64,000 nucleotides of DNA from Allosphingosinicella sp042666435. GTDB taxonomy: Bacteria > Pseudomonadota > Alphaproteobacteria > Sphingomonadales > Sphingomonadaceae. Every line of letters starts with the position of its first letter. The stretch's first letter is position 1. Both the position numbers and the translations under genes were made by a program. Positions 21,272-29,856 of this stretch are shown piece after piece. The notes beneath the pieces were generated by a model that was not told the DNA's origin, did not search any database, and saw nothing but the letters and a program-made list of their open reading frames with translations. The stretch spans positions 620,001 to 684,000 of the forward strand of contig NZ_JBHTDC010000001.1 in assembly GCF_042666435.1 (NCBI RefSeq), given 5' to 3'.

Positions 21272-23722
21272 ATGAAGCCGACCGCCACCGCCTGCCTGGC
21301 CCTGCTGCTGTTCGCCGGAACGTCCACCGCCGCGCTATCGGCTGCCCCCGCTGCGGACGTCCTCCAGGGGACGACGGCGCGCTCGGGCCTGCTCCCGGTG
21401 CATGTCGACCGCAAGGACGGCCGCATCCTGCTCTCCCTGCCGGCGCCGGACGAAGATGGCATTTCCGGCCGCTATCTCTATGTCACCGCCCTGAAGACCG
21501 GCCTCGGATCGGCGGTCGCCGGGCTGGACCGCGCGCTGAGCGGGGGCTCGGAGCTCCTCGTCTTCCGCCGGGTCGGCAAGAAGATCGTCGCCGAGATCGA
21601 GAATTCCCGCTTCCGCGCCACCAGCGGCACCGAGGCCGAGCAGGCGGCGGCGCGCGACAGCTTCGCTTATTCGACGCTGTGGATGGGAGACATAGCGGCG
21701 GAGACGGCGGACGGGCGCTTGCTCGTCGATGTTTCGAGCTTCCTGACGCGCGACGCTATCGGCATCGCCCGGGCGCTGAAGGACAGCGTGGAAAAGGAAT
21801 TCAAGCTGGTGCCGGAGCTGACCGTCGCCGATCCGGCTTCGGTCAAGGTCTTCCCGGAGAATATCGAGATGGAGGCGCGCCAGACCTTCGTCTCCACCGA
21901 TCCCGGCGCGGAAGTTAGGAACATCGCGCCCGAGAGCGGCAATCTGAGCTTCGTTGTCCGCCATTCGCTGGTGAAGCTGCCCGAACCCGGATACCGGCCC
22001 CGCCCCTTCGACCCGCGCACTGGAAGCTTTGCGACGCAGGTGCTCGATTATTCCGCGCCTCTCGGGGAACCGATCGTACGGGAATTGGTCAATCGCTTTC
22101 GCCTGGAAAAGATCGATCCGGACGCGCCGCGGTCGCGCGTCAGGGAGCCGATAGTCTTCTATATCGACAGGTCCGCTCCCGAACCGGTTCGGACGGCTCT
22201 CTACGAGGGCGCGAACTGGTGGAAGCAGGCCTTCGAGGATGCCGGCTATATCGACGCCTACCGGGTCGAAATCTTGCCCGAGGACGTCGATCCGCTCGAC
22301 ATTCGCTACAACGTCGTCAACTGGGTGAACCGGGCGACGCGCGGCTGGTCCTACGGCCAGGCGATCGAGGATCCGCGCACGGGCGAGATCATCAAGGGCA
22401 ACGTGCTTCTAGGCTCGCTTCGCGTCCGTCAGGACATGCTCATCTTCGAGAGCCTGGTCGGAGCCGACAAGGTTGGGACGGGAGGATCGAACGATCCGGT
22501 GATCGCCGCCCTCGCGCGCCTTCGCCAGCTCGCCGCCCATGAAGTCGGCCATGCGCTCGGTCTCGCCCATAATTTCTCCGCGAGCACCCAGGGCCGCTAT
22601 TCGGTGATGGATTATCCCGCGCCGCGCGTAACCCTGGTCGACGGCGTACCCTCGCTTACCGACGCCTATGGCGTCGGGCTCGGCCGCTGGGATATGTTCG
22701 CGATCGACTGGCTCTATGGCAGCGCCGACGAAACCGAGGCGCGCGCCAAGGCGTCCGCGGCCGTTGCCGAGGGGCTGCTCTTCACGGCGGACAACGACGC
22801 CCGTCCGGTCGGCGCCGCTCAGCCGCGCGGCAGCCTGTGGGACGATTTCGCCGATCCAGCCGCCGAGCTCGAGCGAATGATCGCCGTCCGCCGCGCGGCG
22901 GTGGACAATTTCGGCCTCGGCGCGCTCGCGTCCGGCGAGCCGGTCGCCAACCTCCGCCGCAAGTTCGTGCCGATCTGGCTGCTCCACCGCTATCAGGTCG
23001 AAGCCGCCGCCAAGCTCCTCGGCGGCGTCGATTATTCCTATTCGCTGCGTGGCGACGGACTCGAAACCTCGCCGCCGGTCGCTGCCGACGCGCAAAGGCG
23101 GGCGTTGGACGCTTTGCTGGCGACGCTGGAGCCGGCCGCGCTGGAGGTGCCTGCGCGGCTGGTGCCCTTGCTCTCGTCCGGCTGGTCGGGGAGCAACGAC
23201 CGCCAATATGATATCGAGATATTCCGCACCGCCGGCGGACCCGTGTTCGACTCCATGGTCGCGGCGGAAGTGGCCGCGTCGGTGACGCTCAACACTTTGC
23301 TGGCGCCGCAGCGGCTCAACCGGCTGGCCGAGCAGGACCGGCTCGATCCTGATGCCCTGGGCGCTGACGAGCTGATCGACCGCCTGATCGGCGCGACCTT
23401 CCCTTCGGGTTCCCGCGATTCCGGCCGCGCGGATGTGCGTCAGCGTGTCGCAACCACCACCGCTTTGGCGCTGGCGCGGGTGCGGCGCGACCCGACCTTG
23501 TCGTCGACAATCGCGCTGGCGCTGGACGAGCGGCTGCACCGGCTCGCCGGCAATCTCGCCGGAGAAGAAAGCGAAGCGCATCGTGACTGGAGCCGGGGTC
23601 TCGCGCGGCTGCTGACCGACCGGGAGGCGCTCGACAAATTGCTGGCCGAGCCGGATCGCGCCGCCGATATCCCGCCCGGAATGCCCATTGGCGCCGCCGC
23701 GGACGATTGGCTAAGCGACTAG
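21272..23722 (+). CDS. Zinc-dependent metalloprotease (DUF5117/DUF4953 type)
   Basis: An exported protein of 816 residues with a signal peptide (MKPTATACLALLLFAGTSTAALS). The zinc-binding motif HEVGHALGLAHN begins at residue 423, and a conserved SVMDYPAPR Met-turn-like segment follows, so it is a metzincin-type peptidase. The N-terminal DUF5117-like half includes the QTFVSTDPGAEVRNIAPES region. The substrate is unknown. The ATG at 21272 follows an AGGGGG ribosome site. It is divergent from a zinc-type TonB receptor, which would fit a role in periplasmic metal or peptide handling, but that link is inference. Confidence 0.88.
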   Translation: MKPTATACLALLLFAGTSTAALSAAPAADVLQGTTARSGLLPVHVDRKDGRILLSLPAPDEDGISGRYLYVTALKTGLGSAVAGLDRALSGGSELLVFRRVGKKIVAEIENSRFRATSGTEAEQAAARDSFAYSTLWMGDIAAETADGRLLVDVSSFLTRDAIGIARALKDSVEKEFKLVPELTVADPASVKVFPENIEMEARQTFVSTDPGAEVRNIAPESGNLSFVVRHSLVKLPEPGYRPRPFDPRTGSFATQVLDYSAPLGEPIVRELVNRFRLEKIDPDAPRSRVREPIVFYIDRSAPEPVRTALYEGANWWKQAFEDAGYIDAYRVEILPEDVDPLDIRYNVVNWVNRATRGWSYGQAIEDPRTGEIIKGNVLLGSLRVRQDMLIFESLVGADKVGTGGSNDPVIAALARLRQLAAHEVGHALGLAHNFSASTQGRYSVMDYPAPRVTLVDGVPSLTDAYGVGLGRWDMFAIDWLYGSADETEARAKASAAVAEGLLFTADNDARPVGAAQPRGSLWDDFADPAAELERMIAVRRAAVDNFGLGALASGEPVANLRRKFVPIWLLHRYQVEAAAKLLGGVDYSYSLRGDGLETSPPVAADAQRRALDALLATLEPAALEVPARLVPLLSSGWSGSNDRQYDIEIFRTAGGPVFDSMVAAEVAASVTLNTLLAPQRLNRLAEQDRLDPDALGADELIDRLIGATFPSGSRDSGRADVRQRVATTTALALARVRRDPTLSSTIALALDERLHRLAGNLAGEESEAHRDWSRGLARLLTDREALDKLLAEPDRAADIPPGMPIGAAADDWLSD

Positions 23723-23850
23723 TTCCAAAGGGCGATTCACCTCGCCGCGCTCGATGAACGGCTCGTCCCGTACGGCCCGGATTAAGCTGACAGTCACGCC
23801 TTATGCGTTATGGTCGGTCCTTTCAGGCATGAATGCATTGGGAGGGCAAG

Positions 23851-25059
23851 GTGAAGAGCGGGATCCAGCGAGAGGCGCGGCGGAGCATTCCGCGGAGCAC
23901 CAAGGCCGCCTTTCTCGGTGCGCTGTCCGTCTCCGCTCTGCTGGCCGCCTGCATACCGCAGGCCCGATCCGCCGAAGTCGCGCCGGCGCCCCGCGCGCGC
24001 GCCGCGACCGCTCCTTCGCCTTCCTATACGCCACCGCCCGCCCCCGCTCTGCCGGCCCATGTCCAGACCGCGCAGCGCATTCTCGACGCCCGCATCGATG
24101 CGCTCGGCCGCGGTTTTCGGGGCGACATCGGCATTGCGGTCAAGGACGTCCAGTCGGGCTGGACCAGCCATTATGACGGCACGACCTGGTTTCCGCAGCA
24201 GAGCGTCAGCAAATTCTGGGTGGCGCTGGCCGCGCTCGCCGAGGCGGACGAGGGCAATCTCAGCCTGCACAGCCCGGTCACCGTGCGCCGCGACGACCTG
24301 ACTTTGTTCCATCAACCTATCCGCTCGCAGGTCCTGAAGGGCGGCTTCTCCACGACCCTTGGCGACCTCCTCCACCGCGCCATCACCCAGAGCGACAACA
24401 CCGCCAACGACTTTCTCTTGTGGAAATCCGGAGGGCCGCAGGCGGTTCGCGACTATCTCGATCGCAAGGGCATAGAGGGCATCCGCTTCGGACCCGGCGA
24501 GCGCCAGCTCCAGAGCCGCATCGCGGGGCTCGACTGGAAATCCTCTTACTCGATCGGCAACGCCTTCTTCGCCGCGCGCAACGCTTTGCCGACATCCGTC
24601 AGGCGGGCCGCGTTCGAGCGTTACATCGCCGATCCGATGGACGGGGCGACCCCGCTCGGAATCGTCGATGCGCTGACGCGGCTGAAGGGCGGCGAATTGC
24701 TGTCGCCGGGCTCGACCCAGCGCCTGCTCAACACCATGTCGAACACCCGTACCGGCCCGCAACGGCTGAAGGGCGGCCTCGCCCCCGGCTGGACGCTGGC
24801 GCACAAGACCGGCACCGGGCAGGTGTTCGGAGGGGTTCAGGCCGGCTATAACGACATCGGCATCGTCACCGCCCCGGGCGGGCGCTCCTATGCCGTCGCC
24901 GTGATGATCCGCCGGACCAGCGCCCCCAATATCGAGCGGATGCGGACCATGCAGGAAACCGTCCGCGCGGTGATCGACTATCACGAGAATATGCGAGGCT
25001 ATAATATGGCCTCCGCCGCCGCCGAGCGCGGCAATGCCGGGCGCCGTTCCGCCAATTGA
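23851..25059 (+). CDS. Class A beta-lactamase-like serine hydrolase (lipoprotein)
   Basis: A 402-residue protein with the class A signature set: SVSK (catalytic Ser118, Lys121), SDN at 181-183 and KTG at 319-321. The N-terminus has a hydrophobic segment ending in a lipobox (SALLAAC), so it is probably a periplasmic lipoprotein. The mature part opens with a Pro/Ala-rich linker (APSPSYTPPPAPALP). It may hydrolyse beta-lactams or be a housekeeping penicillin-recognising hydrolase; sequence alone does not decide. The GTG at 23851 is preferred over the ATG at 23833 because GGAGG lies five bases before it. Confidence 0.88.
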   Translation: MKSGIQREARRSIPRSTKAAFLGALSVSALLAACIPQARSAEVAPAPRARAATAPSPSYTPPPAPALPAHVQTAQRILDARIDALGRGFRGDIGIAVKDVQSGWTSHYDGTTWFPQQSVSKFWVALAALAEADEGNLSLHSPVTVRRDDLTLFHQPIRSQVLKGGFSTTLGDLLHRAITQSDNTANDFLLWKSGGPQAVRDYLDRKGIEGIRFGPGERQLQSRIAGLDWKSSYSIGNAFFAARNALPTSVRRAAFERYIADPMDGATPLGIVDALTRLKGGELLSPGSTQRLLNTMSNTRTGPQRLKGGLAPGWTLAHKTGTGQVFGGVQAGYNDIGIVTAPGGRSYAVAVMIRRTSAPNIERMRTMQETVRAVIDYHENMRGYNMASAAAERGNAGRRSAN

Positions 25060-25096
25060 TTTGGCGGCGGCGCCAGTGCGCGCTTAAGGTGCGGGG

Positions 25097-25684
25097 ATGG
25101 CGAGGCCGCAATCCCCCGATTACGACAAGCGCCGCGACGCAATCGTCGCCGCGGCGACGCATCTCTACGCGCGGCAAGGATTCCAGGGCGCGTCGGTGGC
25201 CGATCTGGCCAAGGCGTGCGCCACCTCGAAATCGCTCATCTACCATTATTTCCCGTCGAAAGAGGATATCCTCTACGAAGTGATGGCCGCGCACCTCGAG
25301 GCGCTGGTGGACGCGGCCGACGATGTCATGCGCACCGGGGATGCGAGGGAGCGGCTGCACGCGCTCGCCCTCGCCTTCATGCGGCTCTACGAGGACGCGC
25401 AGGACAGCCACAAGGTGCTGCTGAACGAGCTCGACAATCTGCCGCCCGGGCGCCGGGCGGAAGTGGTGAGGAAGCAACGGCGGATCATCGCCGTGGTCGA
25501 GAGCCTGGTGCGGGAAATCCGCGCCGACGCGGGACCGGCGATGCTGCCGCTGACCATGCTGTTCTTCGGCATGATCAACTGGACCCATACCTGGTTCCGG
25601 CCCGGCGGCGCGGTCTCGGCGGAGGAGCTCGCCGACCTGGCGGTGGACATGATGCTGAACGGGCTGGAGACTATGAAGCTTTGA
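25097..25684 (+). CDS. paaR: TetR-family regulator of phenylacetate degradation
   Basis: A 195-residue TetR-type repressor with an N-terminal helix-turn-helix (SVADLAKACATSKSLIYHYF then PSKEDILYEVM). The C-terminal ligand domain has the pattern seen in PaaR-type proteins (FFGMINWTHTWFRPGGAVS). In other bacteria PaaR represses paa genes and is released by phenylacetyl-CoA. The gene is convergent with paaE, three bases apart, and a TetR-type palindrome lies in front of paaA. The function is inferred from family and position. Confidence 0.85.
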   Translation: MARPQSPDYDKRRDAIVAAATHLYARQGFQGASVADLAKACATSKSLIYHYFPSKEDILYEVMAAHLEALVDAADDVMRTGDARERLHALALAFMRLYEDAQDSHKVLLNELDNLPPGRRAEVVRKQRRIIAVVESLVREIRADAGPAMLPLTMLFFGMINWTHTWFRPGGAVSAEELADLAVDMMLNGLETMKL

Positions 25685-25687
25685 CGC

Positions 25688-26764
25688 TCAGGCGTCGTAA
25701 TCCAGTTCCACGCCCTCGCTCTTCGGCACCGACTGGCAGGTCAGCACATAGCCCGCCGCCACTTCCTCGTCGCTGAGGCCGTAATGGACCGCCATCTCGA
25801 CCTCTCCCGAAACGACGCGGGCGCGGCAGGTCGCGCAGACCCCGGCCTTGCATGCGTAGGGCGCGGGCAGACCAGCCGCGCGGGCGCTGTCGAGAATGTT
25901 GCCGGCCTCGGCGTCGAAGCCGACCTTGCGCTTGCGGCCGTCGAGCGTGACCATCATCGGAAGACCGCGCGCCTGGTCCTGGAGCGCCTGCATCTGCGCT
26001 TCGACGGCGGCCGAGGGACGGTCGGCGGTGAAGCGCTCGATATGGATCTTGTGCCTGTCGACGCGGAGCTCGATGAGCGCCTCCTCGGCCGCGTCCATCA
26101 TAGGGCCGGGGCCGCAGATGAAAAAGGCGTCCGCTTCGCCCGGCTCGACCAGGTGGGTCAGTATCTCGTCGCATTTGGCGCGATCGAGCATGCCGTTGAA
26201 GAGATCGATGTCCTCGGCCTCCTCGGCGAGGAAATGATAGACTTCGAGCCGCCCCATGAAGCGGTTCTTGAGCCGCGCCAGCTCCTCCAGGAAGATGACC
26301 GAAGAGCTGTCGCGATTGCCGTAGAAGAGGGTGAAGCGGCTTTCCGGCTCAGTCTGGAGCGCGGTCTTGATGAGCGAGATGACCGGCGTGATGCCGGAGC
26401 CGCCGGCGAAACCGACATAATGGTTGGATTGGGCGGGATCGAAATCCCAGGTGAAGGAGCCGTGCGGCGCCATCACGTCGACGGTGTCGCCGGGCTTCAA
26501 ATTGTCGTTCGCCCAGTTGGAGAAGAGCCCGCCCGCGATGCGCTTCACCGTCACCTTGAGCTGGCCGTCGCCGGGCGCGACGCAGAGCGAATAATTGCGC
26601 CGCACTTCCTCGCCGCCGATGTCGCATTTGAGGGTGAGATGCTGGCCCGGCTTGAAGCGGAACGTCTCCTTCAGCGCCTCGGGCAATTCGAAGCGGATCG
26701 ACTTGGCGTCGGCGGTTTCGGGGACGATCTCTGCGACCGTGAGGGTGTGGAAGTCCATCGACAT
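25688..26764 (-). CDS. paaE: Phenylacetyl-CoA epoxidase reductase subunit
   Basis: Electron-transfer subunit of the PaaABCE multicomponent epoxidase, 358 residues. It has an N-terminal ferredoxin-reductase module with an FAD-binding RRNYSLC motif and an NAD-binding GGSGITPVISL motif, then a C-terminal plant-type 2Fe-2S domain (CKAGVCATC plus a distal cysteine in VLTCQSV). It is the last gene of the minus-strand paaABCDE run and is convergent with paaR. A palindromic repeat separates it from paaD. Confidence 0.95.
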   Translation of the reverse strand: MSMDFHTLTVAEIVPETADAKSIRFELPEALKETFRFKPGQHLTLKCDIGGEEVRRNYSLCVAPGDGQLKVTVKRIAGGLFSNWANDNLKPGDTVDVMAPHGSFTWDFDPAQSNHYVGFAGGSGITPVISLIKTALQTEPESRFTLFYGNRDSSSVIFLEELARLKNRFMGRLEVYHFLAEEAEDIDLFNGMLDRAKCDEILTHLVEPGEADAFFICGPGPMMDAAEEALIELRVDRHKIHIERFTADRPSAAVEAQMQALQDQARGLPMMVTLDGRKRKVGFDAEAGNILDSARAAGLPAPYACKAGVCATCRARVVSGEVEMAVHYGLSDEEVAAGYVLTCQSVPKSEGVELDYDA

Positions 26765-26775
26765 TCTCAGGCCCT

Positions 26776-26851
26776 ACGTGCCCCGGCGAAAGCCGGGGTC
26801 CAGCCGCACGGCCGAAGAAACTGGGCCCCGGCTTTCGCCGGGGAGCACAGG
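26776..26851. repeat. Palindromic repeat between paaD and paaE
   Basis: Arms GTGCCCCGGCGAAAGCCGGG and CCCCGGCTTTCGCCGGGGAG face each other over about 25 bases. It belongs to the same broad family as the element inserted in ligD. Confidence 0.85.
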
Positions 26852-26858
26852 AAGCGGC

Positions 26859-27416
26859 TCAGTGACATTTGAACAGGTCGAACGGCTCGAGGCAGGAGCG
26901 GCAGCGCCATTGCGCCTTGCAGGGCGTGGAGCCGAAGCGGCTGAGTTCCTCCGTGTCGGTGGAGTTGCATTGCGGGCAGGCGACCTCGCGCTGGCCGGGA
27001 GCCTGCGGCGGGGCGATGCCATAGGCTTGGAGCTTCGCCCTTCCCTCCTGGCTGATCCAGTCGGTGGTCCAGGGCGGCGAGAGCATTGTGTCGATGCGGA
27101 CGTGGCCGAAGCCGGCTTTGTCGAGCGCGGCGCGGACGTCGGCCTGGATGGCGACCGTGGCGGGGCAGCCGGTATAAGTCGGCGTGATCGCCACCCGCTC
27201 CGCCGTCACCTCGCGGACGATGCCGAGGTCTACGATGGAGAGGACGGGGATTTCCGGATCGGGTACGTTCCGCAGAACCTCCCACACACCGTTCGTGTCG
27301 AGCGAAGTCGAGACACCCCGCCGAGCGGAGCCGAGGCCTTTGTTCTCGCTTCGCTCGAAGGGATCCCTCGACTTCGCTCGGGACGAACGGGTCTCTTCAA
27401 TCTGCACCGCTACCAT
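26859..27416 (-). CDS. paaD: Phenylacetate epoxidase maturation protein PaaD, with in-frame repeat insertion
   Basis: A 185-residue MIP18-family protein thought to help iron-sulfur or metal assembly of the PaaABCE epoxidase. The conserved core starts at about residue 44 (VWEVLRNVPDPEIPVLSIVD), includes TPTYTGCPA, and ends in a zinc-type region with CPQC and CRSC. Residues 10-43 do not belong to the family: they are the translation of a repeat element and include GSARRGVSTSLDTNG. The ATG at 27416 overlaps the paaC stop by seven bases. The insertion lies before the fold and probably leaves the protein working. Confidence 0.92.
   Translation of the reverse strand: MVAVQIEETRSSRAKSRDPFERSENKGLGSARRGVSTSLDTNGVWEVLRNVPDPEIPVLSIVDLGIVREVTAERVAITPTYTGCPATVAIQADVRAALDKAGFGHVRIDTMLSPPWTTDWISQEGRAKLQAYGIAPPQAPGQREVACPQCNSTDTEELSRFGSTPCKAQWRCRSCLEPFDLFKCH
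27290..27390. repeat. About 100-bp palindromic repeat inside paaD (34 codons)
   Basis: Ends CCGTTCGTGTCGAGCGAAGT and ACTTCGCTCGGGACGAACGG are inverted. The same family occurs in frame in the E2 gene (35708-35810) and between ku and ligD (41082-41186). Read on the minus strand it adds 34 codons without a stop. Confidence 0.9.
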
Positions 27417-28237
27417 GTCGCGTCCGGATAGGAGCGGGGGATGTGCTGCATCGCCGCGAGCAGATGTCCGAGATGTTCGCTGTGGTGGCCGTCGCGGCCG
27501 CCGAGGATGGGGCGCTGGTCCGTGGGCGCTTCGAGCCCGGCTTCGTCGAGCACGGCGCGTAGCTTCCGGTCATAGTCGCCGCGGAAGACGGTCACGTCCA
27601 CGCCGATGCCGCGCTCGGCCATCTCGCGCGCCACCACATCCATCTCGAACAGCTCGGGGATGAAACGCCAGTTCCAGTCGAGGCCGTCGATCATCCGTCG
27701 CCGACTCTCCTCGGTGCCGTCGCCGAGGCGGATGACCCATTCGGCCGATAGCTCCTCATGATAGGCGACTTCCTTCACCGCCTTGGCGGCGACGGCGGCG
27801 GTGAGCTCGTCCTTGGAGGCCGTCAAACGCTCGAACAGCAGCTTCTGCCAGGTCGAGAAAAGGAACTGCCGCGCCATGGTCTGCGCGAAATCGCCGTTGG
27901 GCTGCTCGACCAGCAAGCAATTGCGGAAGGCCAGCACGTCGCGGTGGAAGGCGAGCTTATCGCCGTCGCGGCCACGCCCTTCGACCTCGCCGGCATAGCC
28001 CAGGAAATGCGTCGCCTGGCCGATCAGGTCGAGCGCGATGTTGGCGAGGCTGAGATCGACCTCGACGCTCGGCGCGTGGCCGCACCATTCGCCGAGGCGC
28101 TGGCCGAGGATCAGGCTGTCGTCGCCGAGGCGGAGGAGGTAGTCGAATACTGGATGGTCATGGCGCTCGGCGCGCGGGTCGAAAGCGCCCGCGCCCGTCG
28201 CGCCTTTGGGCACGTCAATGGGGGGAAGGGAAGCCAC
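27410..28237 (-). CDS. paaC: Phenylacetyl-CoA epoxidase structural subunit PaaC
   Basis: A ferritin-like, catalytically inactive subunit that pairs with PaaA; 275 residues. Recognisable segments are YLLRLGDDSLILGQRLGEWC, LANIALDLIGQA, and VKEVAYHEELSAEWVIRLGD, which together follow the PaaC helix pattern. The GTG start at 28237 has GGAG about eight bases upstream. Its stop overlaps the paaD start. A repeat lies between it and paaB. Confidence 0.95.
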   Translation of the reverse strand: MASLPPIDVPKGATGAGAFDPRAERHDHPVFDYLLRLGDDSLILGQRLGEWCGHAPSVEVDLSLANIALDLIGQATHFLGYAGEVEGRGRDGDKLAFHRDVLAFRNCLLVEQPNGDFAQTMARQFLFSTWQKLLFERLTASKDELTAAVAAKAVKEVAYHEELSAEWVIRLGDGTEESRRRMIDGLDWNWRFIPELFEMDVVAREMAERGIGVDVTVFRGDYDRKLRAVLDEAGLEAPTDQRPILGGRDGHHSEHLGHLLAAMQHIPRSYPDATW

Positions 28238-28247
28238 TAGAGACTCC

Positions 28248-28336
28248 GCTCGCCCTGAGCCTGTCGAAGGGCTGCTTTTCCCTTCCCGCTCGGGACCAAG
28301 GAAATACAGGGCTTCGACAAGCTCAGCCTGATCGGC
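28248..28336. repeat. Palindromic repeat between paaB and paaC
   Basis: CCCTGAGCCTGTCGAAGGGC faces GGGCTTCGACAAGCTCAGCC. A second copy of this family lies at about 55.8 kb. Confidence 0.82.
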
Positions 28337-28355
28337 TTGGGGTTACCAGAGCGCA

Positions 28356-28640
28356 TCATATGTGCTTCACGTCGTCGGGGATGTTGTAGAAGGTCGGGTG
28401 GCGGTAGATCTTGTCCTCGGCGGGCTCGAACATCGGGCCGTCCTCGGCGGGGTCGGAGGCGACGATCTGGGCCGATGGGACGACCCACAAGCTCACGCCC
28501 TCCATCCGCCGCGTATAGGTGTCGCGGGCGTGGCGGACGGCGATCTCGGCGTCGGGCGCGTGGACGCTGCCGACATGGCGGTGCGAGAGCCCGCCCTTCG
28601 ATCGGACGAATACCTCCCAGAGCGGCCAGTCCTTGCTCAC
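28356..28640 (-). CDS. paaB: Phenylacetyl-CoA epoxidase subunit PaaB
   Basis: A 94-residue subunit that bridges the PaaAC complex and is needed for epoxidase activity. It covers the whole family (SKDWPLWEVFVRSKGGLSHR to YNIPDDVKHI). The start is GTG at 28640 with GGAGG about eight bases upstream; longer reading to 28835 has no family match. A possible 40-codon reading frame upstream ends in TGA overlapping this GTG. Confidence 0.94.
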   Translation of the reverse strand: MSKDWPLWEVFVRSKGGLSHRHVGSVHAPDAEIAVRHARDTYTRRMEGVSLWVVPSAQIVASDPAEDGPMFEPAEDKIYRHPTFYNIPDDVKHI

Positions 28641-28759
28641 GAGGCGACCTCCAACAAAGCCAAAGAAAGGCGGCGAATGTTCCCAATGTTCGCGGTGGCC
28701 AAGGAGATCCCGGGGCACGGACCACGGAAACGGCTCTTGAAGGGGGCGGACGGGTTCAT
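28637..28759 (-). CDS. Possible 40-residue leader peptide before paaB
   Basis: Starts at ATG 28759 (MNPSAPFKSRFRGPCPGISL) and ends with TGA that shares three bases with the paaB GTG (GTGA). There is no clear ribosome site and no recognised family, so chance is possible. It would fill most of the 160-bp gap between paaA and paaB. Confidence 0.2.
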   Translation of the reverse strand: MNPSAPFKSRFRGPCPGISLATANIGNIRRLSLALLEVAS

Positions 28760-28800
28760 GCGGCAACCATATCAGCGTCGGGCGCGTGTAGGAAAGCGGG

Positions 28801-29787
28801 TCACGCCGCCTGCCTGACGGTCCGTTTCTCCGCATAGGCCACTGCGGCCTCGCGGACCCAGGCGTTGGTTTCCCACGCGTCGCGCCTCGCCTTCATCCGC
28901 TCCTTGGCGACGGGGCCTTCGCCCTTCACCACGGCGTAGAATTCCTCCCAGTCGATCTCGCCGAAGTCGTAGCCGCCCTTCGCCTCGTCCCACTCGAGGT
29001 CCGCATCCGGCACGGTGAGGCCGATCGCGTCCGCCTGGGGCTTGGTGATGTCGACGAATTTCTGGCGGAGATCGTCGTTGGTGTCGCGCTTGATGCGCCA
29101 GCGCATCGACTGGGCGGTGTTGGGGCTGTCGGCGTCGGGCGGACCGAACATCATCAGCGACGGCCACCACCAGCGGTTCAAGGCGTCCTGCGCCATGTGC
29201 TTCTGCTCGGCCGTCCCGGCGGCGAGGTGCATCATGATCTCATAGCCCTGGCGCTGGTGGAAGCTCTCTTCCTTGCAGACGCGGACCATGGCGCGGGCAT
29301 AGGGGCCGTAGCTGGTGCGCTGCAGCGGCACCTGGTTCATGATCGCGGCGCCGTCGACCAGCCAGCCGATCGCGCCGATGTCCGCCCAGGTGAGCGTCGG
29401 ATAGTTGAAGATGGTGCTGTACTTGGCCTTGCCCGAATGCAGCGCCTCGATCATTTCCTCGCGGCTGGTCCCCAGCGTCTCGGCGGCCGAATAGAGATAG
29501 AGGCCGTGCCCCGCCTCGTCCTGCACCTTGGCGAGCAGAATCGCCTTGCGCCGAAGCGATGGCGCGCGGGTGATCCAGTTGCCCTCCGGCAGCATGCCGA
29601 CGATCTCGCTATGCGCATGCTGCGAAATCTGCCGGGTGAGCGTGCGCCGATAGGCCTCGGGCATCCAGTCCTTGGGCTCGATGAACTCGTCAGCCGCCAC
29701 CCGCGCCTCGAAGGCGGCGAGTTTCTCGGGATCCTCGATATGCTCGACGGCGGGCTTGGCCGATTTCTGCAATTCGGTGGTGTACAT
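28801..29787 (-). CDS. paaA: Phenylacetyl-CoA epoxidase catalytic subunit PaaA
   Basis: Di-iron oxygenase subunit that epoxidises the ring of phenylacetyl-CoA; 328 residues. The two metal-binding ExxH pairs are visible in KVQDEAGHGLYLY and CKEESFHQRQG. The ATG at 29787 follows AAGGAG with seven bases spacing. It heads the minus-strand paaABCDE operon, and a TetR-type palindrome lies 27 bases before the start codon, where repression of the operon would be expected. Confidence 0.96.
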   Translation of the reverse strand: MYTTELQKSAKPAVEHIEDPEKLAAFEARVAADEFIEPKDWMPEAYRRTLTRQISQHAHSEIVGMLPEGNWITRAPSLRRKAILLAKVQDEAGHGLYLYSAAETLGTSREEMIEALHSGKAKYSTIFNYPTLTWADIGAIGWLVDGAAIMNQVPLQRTSYGPYARAMVRVCKEESFHQRQGYEIMMHLAAGTAEQKHMAQDALNRWWWPSLMMFGPPDADSPNTAQSMRWRIKRDTNDDLRQKFVDITKPQADAIGLTVPDADLEWDEAKGGYDFGEIDWEEFYAVVKGEGPVAKERMKARRDAWETNAWVREAAVAYAEKRTVRQAA

Positions 29788-29813
29788 CACTGGCTCCTTG
29801 GCCCGCATTCTAC

Positions 29814-29841
29814 CATTCACCGACCGATCGGTCAATGAATG
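29814..29841. promoter_or_regulatory. Probable PaaR operator upstream of paaA
   Basis: A 28-bp palindrome with perfect core GACCGATCGGTC (29822-29833) and matching outer arms ATTCA / TGAAT. Its form matches TetR-family operators, and the ACCGACCG-type half site resembles PaaR boxes known in other proteobacteria. It lies within 60 bases of the paaA start. Confidence 0.7.
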
Positions 29842-29856
29842 GGGGTGGCCGGTTGA

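Noticed and set aside
23754..24176. A plus-strand frame before the beta-lactamase-like gene
   Set aside because: It overlaps the start and signal peptide of the real gene in another frame and shows no protein pattern.
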